From the NCBI RefSeq assembly GCF_000187935.1, contig NZ_AEUT02000001.1, positions 1,826,001 to 1,890,000 on the forward strand: a stretch of 64,000 nt of DNA. Reading direction: 5' to 3'. The notes beneath the pieces are model-generated. The model saw only the letters and a list, made by a program, of their open reading frames with translations, made no database searches and was not told the origin of the DNA. This stretch comes from Streptococcus parauberis NCFD 2020 (GTDB taxonomy: Bacteria > Bacillota > Bacilli > Lactobacillales > Streptococcaceae). Made by a program: the position numbers and the translations under genes. How positions within the stretch are numbered: the first letter of the stretch is position 1; every line of letters starts with the position of its first letter. Shown piece after piece: positions 18,593 to 26,828 of the stretch.

Positions 18593-21500
18593 CTAAAATT
18601 TTTTACCTTTAATTGGATTTTTTAGGAATATTGCCAGAGACATAACTACACTAAACAGTGCACCAAGCTTAGAACAATCATCTCGGCTTCCAGTTTCTGG
18701 TAAGGTATGTCCTCTGTTACCCTGCACTTTTTGTTGATGTTTTTGAGTTTCCTTTATTTTAAGTGGTATAGGATTAATAATATTTAAACCGTCTTGCACC
18801 TGTATTACTTCCTGACTATTTAAGTCATCTACCTGTTTTTGGCTCTCATCTTCAGTTAGTGGCAAATCTTTAATTTCCTTCTTTTGAATATTATCAGATT
18901 GTGGATCTGTAATAGTGAATGTAAGGATTTGGAATTGTCGTGTATTGCCTTTAAATAATTCAATACTCAGTTTTTTAATCCCTTCTTGCTGTGTTGATAA
19001 TGGTTCTTTAATACTATAAGAAGTGCCTTCTCCAACTTCTATTAAGTCATTGATTGAGTACTCTTTTCCTCTTTCAAGAATACCTTGTTTAACTTTAACA
19101 GGCAGAGTACTTGTTTGATTCCAATAACTTTTTGCCGTTACAAGTGTACTTGCTTGAATCACATCCTTTTTATCTTGGTAAGTCGGATCAATAACAACTA
19201 CATAATGGTCTTCAACGCTATTTCCATACCTATCTTCTAATCTGACACAGATTTTTTGCTTATCTTTAACTGGCATTGTATAGGACACAAATTTTTGATT
19301 TTTTTGATAATAGCCATCTAAACTAAAGGAATCAATCATATCATTATTGACGTATAGTTTCCAAAAATCAAGATTGTCTTTTACACTAAATTTCATAGTA
19401 AGTTGGTTGGTATTTGTTTTGATAATACCTTTATAATATCCTAGTTGTGAGGTATCACTTTCGTTGGCATCTTCAAAATCATCCAAATCGTCAGAATCGT
19501 TAGAAGTATCTAATACAGGAGTTAAATCTTCATCGTCTTTAAAGACCTCTTTGTTGAGTAACTCTAAAGTCGGAGTTTCTAAGTCTACAAAAATGAAATA
19601 ATTTTTGTGAAAGACTGTGGAACCTTTCTCATCAAGAATATCAACATAAACGAGATTATTCCCATTTGCCAATTTGAGCTTATCCGGAACTTTTTTAGTA
19701 TTATACTCCTGACTTTCCTTATTATAAGAGTCGTTTTCATATTTGAGTGTTGTATCATACATAGCTTTGTATGGATCCGAAAGATTGTTTTGAAGGCTGT
19801 TGTATTGAGTATTGATATTTCTAACACGAGCTTGATAGCCTTTCTTAAGATAAATAGCATAGTCTAAAGTTGCTATTTTTGAGTTATCATCATAAGTAAT
19901 ATGATTTTCTTGAAGACTAGCTAGTGTATGCAAAGTAATTTCTTTTCCATGCGTCAATACTATATTATGAGCATCTATATCCGAGTCTTCATCATCCTCT
20001 TCGTCATCGCTCCAGTCATCGTCATCATCATCTGAGTCTGCTCTATCTTCTAGTTCGTGTCTAGCTAGACTATGGAGGTCATTTTCAGCCTCATCATAAT
20101 TATCATCTGATTTTTTAGGCTGATAGTTATAGTTTGAAAGCGTCTCTTCTTTAACCGTCAGTTTCCCATTTTGGTCAAGGACTACTGTTTTTTCACAGGC
20201 GTTCCCTGCAATATCAGTCGCTACAATCCTTAAAGTGACTTGTCCTCCTTCTTTTTTCGGAATTTCGACAACATATGAGTCGTTTTGGTCTTTGCTTACA
20301 TTTAAAGCTTCATATCTATAGCCTTTTTCTAATGATACCTTAACGGATTCAACTTTATGGTTATCTGTCGCACTAATTTGAAGTGTTTGCTTTTTATACT
20401 TCAAGTCAAAGTCTGGTTTTTCATTATCAATTAAAATTGGTAAATAAATAGTTTCGAATTCATCCGATTTCCCAGCTTTAGCACGAATTCTAAAATAATA
20501 TTGGCCCGGATCAGCTTTCTTCAATTCTCCAAAGCTATTTTCATCATGGATTTTACCATCCCATAAGATATCGCTGTCAATATTTTCTAACTTAGCTTTA
20601 AGGTCTGCACTCTCACGGTAAGAACTTTCCATATACTTGAACGGGTAATGTCCAACTTTTAAAACACGGACAAGCTGATCTTTCTGTTCTCCTTTAACAA
20701 TGGCTACATCGTAGTCACTAGCATCTCTTAAAAAGATAAGTCGCGGTCCAACTTTACGATTTAGATTCGTTGTCATTGCATAATCTTTCGGATTTACTGC
20801 TTCGTCAGACTCATGTTTAATTAGAGGTTCATAATCATTTTTATCATGTTCCAGATATTTTTCCTTAACAAGTTCAACAAGATGTGTGTTAGCGTCTTTA
20901 TCCCACGCCGGCTTGTCTAAAACTGCCTCACTATTCCAATCCCCCATAAATCCCATAAATGGAACACTTAAATGTGGATGTTTTCCATCATGTGACTTGA
21001 AGTAAAGATAGCCTTCAATGAAATCATTAATTAATTCCGAACTTTGCAAATTAAAGGTGATTTCCATACTACCCTTGGCTGCTAAAGTAAGCTGTTTTGG
21101 ACCAGACAACTTGACATCACTTAGGATATTCGGAATGACAGCTTTTATTTTAACTGGACCATACTCATCATCTCGAGTGACTTCTTTAACACTTGTTGTA
21201 AAAATATCTCCCATTTCAATGTCAAAAGTTTGGCTTTGGTTACTCATATTATGTAAAGTCAAAGTAAAGGAGTGGTCCTTACCTATCTCACCTAATGATG
21301 CTCCACCACTTCGCTTACTTCTAATTAATACCTCAGAGTTAAAAGCTTTATTCACATTGATAAAACCAGCCCCTTGTTGTCGAGGAGAATGCTCAATCTC
21401 TTTTCCTAGATCAGAAGCTTGATGATTAATTAATGGAGTTGCCGTGTTCATCAATAAAATTTTCATGATGTCACTGTTAGTTAATTGAAAGCGGCTTTTT

Positions 21501-23449
21501 AATTCTGGGTTCTGATTAATCCATTCTTTAACTTTAGGCAATAGCAAAGCTGCTGAAGCGGCAACGTGTGGCGATGCCATTGATGTCCCGGAACTAATGA
21601 AATAGTCATCATCATTCCTAGTAGAATAAATATATTCTCCTTGTCCAAGAAGATCAGGTTTCATTTCTAAACCAAAATTTGGCCCCCAACTACTAAAGCC
21701 AGAAACACCGTTTTGATCAGCAATAATATATGGCTTAAGCTCCGTTTTAAATTGGAGATTTACTTTTTTGTTTCCAAGCTTTTGGACCTTGTCAATTAAC
21801 TCTTTACCGTCATCATGTGATAATGAAATAACCCAATTTTGTTTTAAATCCAAGTCATCATATCCCATAACAGGTGCCCTATGATAATTTCCACGTGTAG
21901 AAGAAACAATCTCATTCACTAAAATAACACCTTTTGAGTTTTTCAAAAATCGCTCAACTTTTGTTTTTAAAGATTCATCTCCACGTTGAATAAGAACGAC
22001 TTTATCCTTATAACTGTCATTATTTGGATTATACTTGGCAATATCCTCCGGTGTCCCTTTTCCTAAATAGATAATGCCGAAGTCTTCTTTGTTTTTTGGT
22101 AAGCGCTTAATAGAATGTGCACCAACTTCTGTGAATGGGTACTCTTTCCCATCAATCAAAACTCTTGGTAGTGGAACAACCATATTGTTGATCGACCCAA
22201 CTCCGATTGCTGATTCTGTTGCCGCAACTCCTACCGCTGTCGAGGTGTCTTTTAATCTATATTCATTATCAACATAAGTATCGTAAGAATTGGTGGAAGC
22301 TGAACCTGCGTAATTCCCCATAGCCGCAACTACAATTATACCTTCATCCGTAGCTTTCTTAACTGCGGCGTAAAAGTCATCATCAGATAAACCACTTGCT
22401 CGTTCACCGATACTCAAGCTAATGATGTCAGCTTTTCGTCTAATAGCGTCATCAATAGCATGGAATTTTGAATCTGGACCGACATAAGATGGATTATCTT
22501 CATCTTTAGGTTCCGTTGAAAAAACACGATAGGATAAAATTTGTGCATTTGGTGCAATACCTTTAAAGCCTCCAGGGATTTTTGAGTTCCCAGCCAAAAT
22601 ACCAGCAATATGCATCCCGTGCGGACGATTACTTCGGTCTTTTATATCGTATGTTCCAGTCAAATAATTAAAACCAAAAGGGATTTTTTCTGTAAAACCC
22701 AAGTCCTTATTAGCTGCTAATTTTAAATGCTTTTTAACATTTGGATCTTGATCAATTGTCATATCCTGACTATTAACGTCTGCACCAGAGTCGACAGAAG
22801 CAATGACAATTCCCCGTCCATCAAACTTTCGATCATTTGTCGATTTAATATAGGAATCAATTAATTTAGTGAGAGCTTCTTTTTCTGACTTTTCTAAATT
22901 TGTATTAGCAATTTCCTTGATATTCTTGACACCAACCAGTTTATTTAAATAATAAGAAAATTGTTCTGGGACTTGAATATTAACCTTGGAATCATTGAGG
23001 CTCTGTTTCCCTTTTTCCTCTTTTTTTGCTAACATTGCAATTAGCTCGTCATTAACATACTTGGTTTTCTGATCAAATTCTATTTCATATTCTTTTATTC
23101 CATGACTAGAAGCCTCATCAGCATTTTCTGACCTTATTGGCTGTTCTAAATTAACATGATTTGTAGGTAGAGGCTCACTCTTATTAGTGCTTTCATTTTC
23201 TGAATTAGTTTGCTCAACAAAAGCAGAAGACTGATTTGTTGCTTTCTCTTCATAAATTGACATAGGACTCGAGGAATTACTAGCATTTTCCACCTCTAGA
23301 GAACGAGACTCATCAGCTTTTACCTTGGAGAGATAATTACTTGTGTTTTCATTTTGTGATTCAGCTGCTGCTGCCTGACTAGTTAAAAGTAAGGTTAGCG
23401 GACAAACTAAACTTAAAATAGCAATTTTACAGATTTTTTTCTCTTTCAT
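18593..23449 (-). CDS. Cell-wall-anchored subtilisin-like protease (CspA/C5a peptidase/PrtS family)
   Basis: 1618 residues from the ATG at 23449 (MKEKKICKI), which has GAAGGAT upstream. Signal peptide about 1-30, then a Ser/Asn-rich pro-region. The S8 catalytic triad is Asp about 220 (ASVDSGAD), His about 277 (RPHGMHIAG) and Ser about 623 (GTSMASPH), with the oxyanion Asn in AAMGN. The long insertion before Ser fits a PA domain. Fn3-like and further beta domains follow. An acidic run of Asp/Glu lies at DNA 19985-20045. LPETG at 1583-1587, a hydrophobic segment and a basic tail give sortase anchoring. Relatives cleave C5a, chemokines or fibrinogen; length and Asp-His spacing favour CspA over SpyCEP. 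The actual substrate is inferred only. Confidence 0.93.
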   Translation of the reverse strand: MKEKKICKIAILSLVCPLTLLLTSQAAAAESQNENTSNYLSKVKADESRSLEVENASNSSSPMSIYEEKATNQSSAFVEQTNSENESTNKSEPLPTNHVNLEQPIRSENADEASSHGIKEYEIEFDQKTKYVNDELIAMLAKKEEKGKQSLNDSKVNIQVPEQFSYYLNKLVGVKNIKEIANTNLEKSEKEALTKLIDSYIKSTNDRKFDGRGIVIASVDSGADVNSQDMTIDQDPNVKKHLKLAANKDLGFTEKIPFGFNYLTGTYDIKDRSNRPHGMHIAGILAGNSKIPGGFKGIAPNAQILSYRVFSTEPKDEDNPSYVGPDSKFHAIDDAIRRKADIISLSIGERASGLSDDDFYAAVKKATDEGIIVVAAMGNYAGSASTNSYDTYVDNEYRLKDTSTAVGVAATESAIGVGSINNMVVPLPRVLIDGKEYPFTEVGAHSIKRLPKNKEDFGIIYLGKGTPEDIAKYNPNNDSYKDKVVLIQRGDESLKTKVERFLKNSKGVILVNEIVSSTRGNYHRAPVMGYDDLDLKQNWVISLSHDDGKELIDKVQKLGNKKVNLQFKTELKPYIIADQNGVSGFSSWGPNFGLEMKPDLLGQGEYIYSTRNDDDYFISSGTSMASPHVAASAALLLPKVKEWINQNPELKSRFQLTNSDIMKILLMNTATPLINHQASDLGKEIEHSPRQQGAGFINVNKAFNSEVLIRSKRSGGASLGEIGKDHSFTLTLHNMSNQSQTFDIEMGDIFTTSVKEVTRDDEYGPVKIKAVIPNILSDVKLSGPKQLTLAAKGSMEITFNLQSSELINDFIEGYLYFKSHDGKHPHLSVPFMGFMGDWNSEAVLDKPAWDKDANTHLVELVKEKYLEHDKNDYEPLIKHESDEAVNPKDYAMTTNLNRKVGPRLIFLRDASDYDVAIVKGEQKDQLVRVLKVGHYPFKYMESSYRESADLKAKLENIDSDILWDGKIHDENSFGELKKADPGQYYFRIRAKAGKSDEFETIYLPILIDNEKPDFDLKYKKQTLQISATDNHKVESVKVSLEKGYRYEALNVSKDQNDSYVVEIPKKEGGQVTLRIVATDIAGNACEKTVVLDQNGKLTVKEETLSNYNYQPKKSDDNYDEAENDLHSLARHELEDRADSDDDDDDWSDDEEDDEDSDIDAHNIVLTHGKEITLHTLASLQENHITYDDNSKIATLDYAIYLKKGYQARVRNINTQYNSLQNNLSDPYKAMYDTTLKYENDSYNKESQEYNTKKVPDKLKLANGNNLVYVDILDEKGSTVFHKNYFIFVDLETPTLELLNKEVFKDDEDLTPVLDTSNDSDDLDDFEDANESDTSQLGYYKGIIKTNTNQLTMKFSVKDNLDFWKLYVNNDMIDSFSLDGYYQKNQKFVSYTMPVKDKQKICVRLEDRYGNSVEDHYVVVIDPTYQDKKDVIQASTLVTAKSYWNQTSTLPVKVKQGILERGKEYSINDLIEVGEGTSYSIKEPLSTQQEGIKKLSIELFKGNTRQFQILTFTITDPQSDNIQKKEIKDLPLTEDESQKQVDDLNSQEVIQVQDGLNIINPIPLKIKETQKHQQKVQGNRGHTLPETGSRDDCSKLGALFSVVMSLAIFLKNPIKGKKF

Positions 23450-23520
23450 ATTTATCCTTCTAATCGGCAAATGTTTTTAACGCCGTTTATTTTATTTATT
23501 AAGCTTACTTAATTTATTAC

Positions 23521-23550
23521 ATTATACACTATCGAAATCGATTTCTGCAA
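23521..23550 (-). promoter_or_regulatory. Promoter of the surface protease with a palindrome in its spacer
   Basis: Minus strand: TTGCAG at 23550-23545, 18-base spacer, TATAAT at 23526-23521. The 12-base perfect palindrome GAAATCGATTTC (23534-23545) fills the spacer and touches the -35, a good position for an operator. Confidence 0.6.
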
Positions 23551-23695
23551 TGCTTATTTCATAAAATTATAAAAGACTTAATATTTTTTAATATTAAAAT
23601 AAACGTCACTCAATGAAGGGAGGGGTTCAAGCCTAGAAGCACATACTTGTAAAACAAAAATACAATAGAAGTCTTCTGAGATGTTAATCATGAAA

Positions 23696-23722
23696 AAAGA
23701 AACAGCCTCTACTGTTTCTTTA
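23696..23722 (-). terminator. Orphan terminator of a truncated upstream gene
   Basis: Stem AAAGAAACAG / CTGTTTCTTT with a six-base loop. It lies just after the short reading-frame tail at 23736-23780 and before the protease promoter. The interval 23550-23786 otherwise holds only AT-rich sequence. Confidence 0.65.
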
Positions 23723-23735
23723 AATTAATATTATT

Positions 23736-23780
23736 TTATCGGTTTATTAATCTCTTTACCAATTCCAAATCCACATCCTC
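23736..23780 (-). pseudogene. 3' tail of a gene cut off by an IS fragment
   Basis: The minus strand reads EDVDLELVKRLINR then TAA, followed 14 bases later by a proper hairpin terminator. No start exists upstream because the IS3-type sequence begins at about 23777. It looks like the last codons of a lost gene; too short to identify. Confidence 0.4.
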
Positions 23781-23786
23781 AGTCAA

Positions 23787-24035
23787 ATGTTCTTAATCCA
23801 TGGGATGAAACCCTCAATGTCTCGTAAAGGCAATAGCTTAGACAATGGCATGATGGAATCTTTCTTTGGAACACTGAAAACAGAAATGTTTTATGGGTTT
23901 GAGAAAGAATTTACTTCCCTTGAAGCACTGAAAAAAGCTATTTCAGTATATATCAACTACTACAATACTAAACGAATCAAACTAACATTAAAAGGACTGA
24001 GTCCTGTGCAATACAGAACTCAATCCTTAGTTTAA
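23787..24035 (+). pseudogene. IS3-family transposase OrfB, C-terminal fragment
   Basis: Only the last part of the DDE transposase survives: SMSRKGNSLDNGMMESFFG with the catalytic Glu region, then INYYNTKRIKLTLKGLSPVQYR, the usual C-terminus of IS150/IS861-like OrfB. The D-D part is missing, so it is inactive. It ends close to an IS terminus (TAACTTTTGGGGGTCA, 24045-24064). Confidence 0.85.
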
Positions 24036-24098
24036 ATATTTAGTCTAACTTTTGGGGGTCACTTCAGTTCTTGTCCAGCCTATAATGTTTTGTATGCC

Positions 24099-24551
24099 TT
24101 ATGTTATTGATTTAATGTATGGTTCTTTGGTAGTGCCAATTGAGTAAACATACTTATGACCTTGCGTCATACTGTGATAGAAACCTTCACCGTCATAGAT
24201 TTGGAATGCTTGCATAGTATTACTTTCTTCGTCAGTATAGATAAAGTTATAGTAGGGATTATTGGCAAAAATGGTTCGCAATTCTTCATTATTAATAGGG
24301 CGAGCCATTCCTTCAATTCGAATAACCTGTGTCAGATAACCATCTTCGACCATGGCTGTCAAAGCAATGCGTTCATCACCCATAAGCTGTTGGTAAAAAT
24401 GCGTTTTAGGACTGGTCATAAAGAAAACACCTTCTTCATTTGCAGCAACAATGTGTGCATGCCGTGCATGTGGTTTTCCATCTTTATCAACTGTAGCAAA
24501 GACTCCGACTTTCATGTCTTCAATGATAGTCATAATTTCTTTAATTTCCAT
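24099..24551 (-). CDS. Pyridoxamine 5'-phosphate oxidase-like flavoprotein
   Basis: 150 residues from the ATG at 24551 (MEIKEIMTII) with AGGAG upstream. Split-barrel FMN-binding fold; typical stretches are MKVGVFATVDKDGKPHARH and VFFMTSPKTHFYQQL. The family includes pyridoxamine oxidase-like and general stress FMN proteins; the substrate is unknown. It is the last intact chromosomal gene before the first tRNA-Leu attachment remnant. Confidence 0.82.
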   Translation of the reverse strand: MEIKEIMTIIEDMKVGVFATVDKDGKPHARHAHIVAANEEGVFFMTSPKTHFYQQLMGDERIALTAMVEDGYLTQVIRIEGMARPINNEELRTIFANNPYYNFIYTDEESNTMQAFQIYDGEGFYHSMTQGHKYVYSIGTTKEPYIKSIT

Positions 24552-24647
24552 AACTTTTCTCCTGTAACCGCTTTTACTATAGTATATCAAATTTTAGGAT
24601 AAGATGTTGTGAATAAAGGTAAATCAAATATTGAACTTTGAAAAATC

Positions 24648-24809
24648 AAAAAAGACAAAGTATAGAAACCTTGTCTTTTCAATTATACCGGCGGTCGGGG
24701 TCGAACCGACACGTCCGTGAGGCACTGGATTTTGAGTGCTACCAAGCACTTTTTAAAGATACCAAACCTTGATTTAACAAGGTTTGAGTTTTGGAAATCA
24801 ACTTAAAAA
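24648..24809. repeat. Degenerate tRNA-Leu attachment site A (outermost left end)
   Basis: 24648-24737 resembles the 3' half of the tRNA-Leu(CAA) gene plus its terminator, ending at TTTTGAGT in the anticodon region. 24738-24809 then matches, base for base over 72 bp, the element-end sequence that follows site B at 47585. The tRNA part has several substitutions and a one-base loss (GAGGCAC for GAGGACAC), so it is older than site B. Not a functional tRNA: the 5' half is absent. The rest of 24591-25149 holds no gene I can support. Confidence 0.85.
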
Positions 24810-25149
24810 GCAAGTGATTTTGAAATTTTAGTAACTTTTTGGTTACCTATTTACATATACCAATAATAGAAAAACTATCCCAACTTTAATGGCTTCTTTA
24901 AATACTAATGTTAACAAAAATAAAGCAGTTATAATTTAACAGGTAACGAAGCACTACTTTGTTCTTATACGGTTACTTGTATTATCAGTCAAAGCAATAT
25001 TATTAGTGAACGACTTGATTTTTGGAGGAAAATGTAGGAATACAATAAATTAGCATATTAAACATTTATATATAATACTTAGTGAACGTTTTTACAATTT
25101 TTCAACATAATTTATAGCTATATCAACCGTCTTAAAAAGACCATATCAC

Positions 25150-25178
25150 TTTACAAATAAGTGGTCACTTGGTATAAT
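25150..25178 (+). promoter_or_regulatory. Promoter of the PepSY lipoprotein gene
   Basis: TTTACA at 25150-25155, 17-base spacer, extended -10 TGG followed by TATAAT at 25173-25178, 33 bases before the ATG. Confidence 0.7.
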
Positions 25179-25210
25179 ATATTTAAATTAAATATAGAAA
25201 AGGTGATTAT

Positions 25211-25732
25211 ATGAAAAAAACATTTACATCTACCCTAGTATTGTTATCAGCTCTAATGTTAACAGCTTGCTCTGAGAGCAATACAGGTAAAAGTATTTCT
25301 GAAGATAAAGCTACTGATATCGTTTTAAAAGATGCTAAGCTAACTAAAAAAGAAGTATCTAATTTCCAAATTAAGTCTGATAAAGAAGATGGTAAAGCTA
25401 CTTATGAAATTGATTTTGATACAGACAAAAAAGAGTATGATTATACTGTAAATGCTGAAACTGGTAAAATTTTAGAAAAATCGACTGATAGCAAAGGATT
25501 ATCCGGAGCTAAAGATTTAACTAAGGACGCTATCTCTCAAGATAAAGCTAAGAGTATTGTTTTAAAAGATGCTAATGTTAAAGAAGAAGATACATCTATG
25601 ATGTCTATTGAAAAAGATATGGATGGAACAACTAGCACTTATGAAGTAACTTTTACAGCTAACAATAAAGAGTATGAATACACTGTAAATGCCAAATCTG
25701 GTGAAATTATGGAAAAATCATCTGAAAACTAA
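25211..25732 (+). CDS. Lipoprotein with two PepSY domains
   Basis: 173 residues. Signal peptide with lipobox LTAC (Cys 20) gives membrane anchoring outside the cell. Two PepSY repeats follow (about 30-95 and 103-170), each with ISxDKAxxIVLKDA near its start and EYxYTVNAxxGxI near its end. PepSY domains are known in peptidase propeptides and secreted lipoproteins and are thought to inhibit or regulate proteases. AAGGTG precedes the ATG. Monocistronic, between attachment site A and IS remnants. A role in controlling a surface protease is only a guess. Confidence 0.88.
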   Translation: MKKTFTSTLVLLSALMLTACSESNTGKSISEDKATDIVLKDAKLTKKEVSNFQIKSDKEDGKATYEIDFDTDKKEYDYTVNAETGKILEKSTDSKGLSGAKDLTKDAISQDKAKSIVLKDANVKEEDTSMMSIEKDMDGTTSTYEVTFTANNKEYEYTVNAKSGEIMEKSSEN

Positions 25733-25787
25733 GATAAGTTATAAAAAAACAACTCTAAAAATAAGGCAATTAAAAATACTCTGAGGA

Positions 25788-26631
25788 AATTTGACCTGCA
25801 CCCCAAAAGTTAAACTCAAGAAAAACACTCCTGATGAATTCTAGTAAAATAGAATCAGGAGTGTTTTTTTATGTTCAAAAAAGCTTGTGCGTTAGAAACA
25901 AAATTAGCATGTATTGAAATAAAAAAAACAGGTAAAAGTGACAAAGTCATTATGGATACACTTGGAATAAAAATTAAAAGTCAGGTCTATACTTGGTGAA
26001 GCTGCTATCAAAAAGGAGAGACTCATCGCTTCTTATAACCAGTAGGCAAACAATATACCTATGGAAAGGTATGGAGCAGTTATCCGAGGTTGAAGAATTG
26101 AGGCTTCAACTTGAGTTTTTAAAAAAACTATCGAAGCTTGATGAGAAAATCGACAAGGTAAGTCTTATCAAGCTCGTTGAACATTATAAAAATCAATATC
26201 CTATAAAATTCATACTTGACTGTTTTAAAGTGTCACGATCTACTTACTATCGTTGGAAATCTGATATGAGCCAACCTACTCATCACGATAGCATCGTTGA
26301 GAAAATTGAGAATTTATCTGTAAAATATGAATTTATCTATGGGTATAGAACTACCAGAATTTTACTGATTGATGAGTATGGGATTGTTGTGAATGTTAAA
26401 AAAGTCTATCGCCATTATGAAGAAAAATGGCTGGTTATATCGCACAAGACCAAAGAAGGATCCTCATTTAGGAAAACTTATTATGTCACTGATAATAAGT
26501 TAGACTGTCAATTTAACGTCGACAAACCACTTCAAAAACTTGTTACAGATATTACCTATCTCCATTTCGGAGGACGTAAACTTTATTTATCATCTATCAT
26601 GGACCTTTATCATCATGAGATTATGTACTGA
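25788..26631 (+). pseudogene. IS3-family element, 5' part with disrupted orfA and truncated orfB
   Basis: The terminal sequence TGACCTGCACCCCAAAAGTT starts near 25788, then a strong hairpin (25821-25870) and the orfA start ATG at 25872 (MFKKACALETK). Within the orfA frame there is an in-frame TGA near 25997 and a shift, after which 25993-26631 reads orfA tail (MEQLSEVEELRLQLEFLKK) joined to orfB N-terminus (STYYRWKSD, TDITYL with the first catalytic Asp). OrfB stops abruptly after SSIMDLYHHEIMY, where a second IS end (TGACCCCCAAAAGTTGGACA) begins. Inactive. Confidence 0.85.
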
Positions 26632-26800
26632 CCCCCAAAAGTTGGACATTATATTTTTAGTTAAGCGAAAACTGTCAATAAAAAGTAGATATGAAATTAA
26701 GGGAATTAGGAGCTGTTTTCTGAGACTAAAAATTATATTTCGCCATAAGAAACCGACCTCAATTTATTAGATTATTTGTCTAACTTTTGAAAATTGGTAA
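26632..26800 (+). mobile_element. Remnant of a second, nested IS
   Basis: Starts with an IS3-type terminus TGACCCCCAAAAGTTGGACA at the point where the preceding orfB is cut. It contains a broken orfA-like reading (VKRKLSIKSRYEIK) and ends near a degenerate partner terminus (GTCTAACTTTTG). About 165 bp, no intact gene. Confidence 0.5.
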
Positions 26801-26828
26801 ACTTTATTTTTTATGATTAAACTAACTG

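Noticed and set aside
18593..23449. Calling the protease SpyCEP/ScpC
   Set aside because: In SpyCEP the catalytic Asp and His are about 128 residues apart; here they are about 57 apart, as in CspA/C5a peptidase-type proteins.
24687..24737. tRNA-like sequence at attachment site A
   Set aside because: Only the 3' half resembles tRNA-Leu; the 5' half and D-arm are absent and the sequence is mutated, so it is an att remnant, not a tRNA gene.
26540..26770. 76-codon plus-strand frame over the IS junction
   Set aside because: It bridges two IS remnants out of frame with the first; a chance fusion without a ribosome site.
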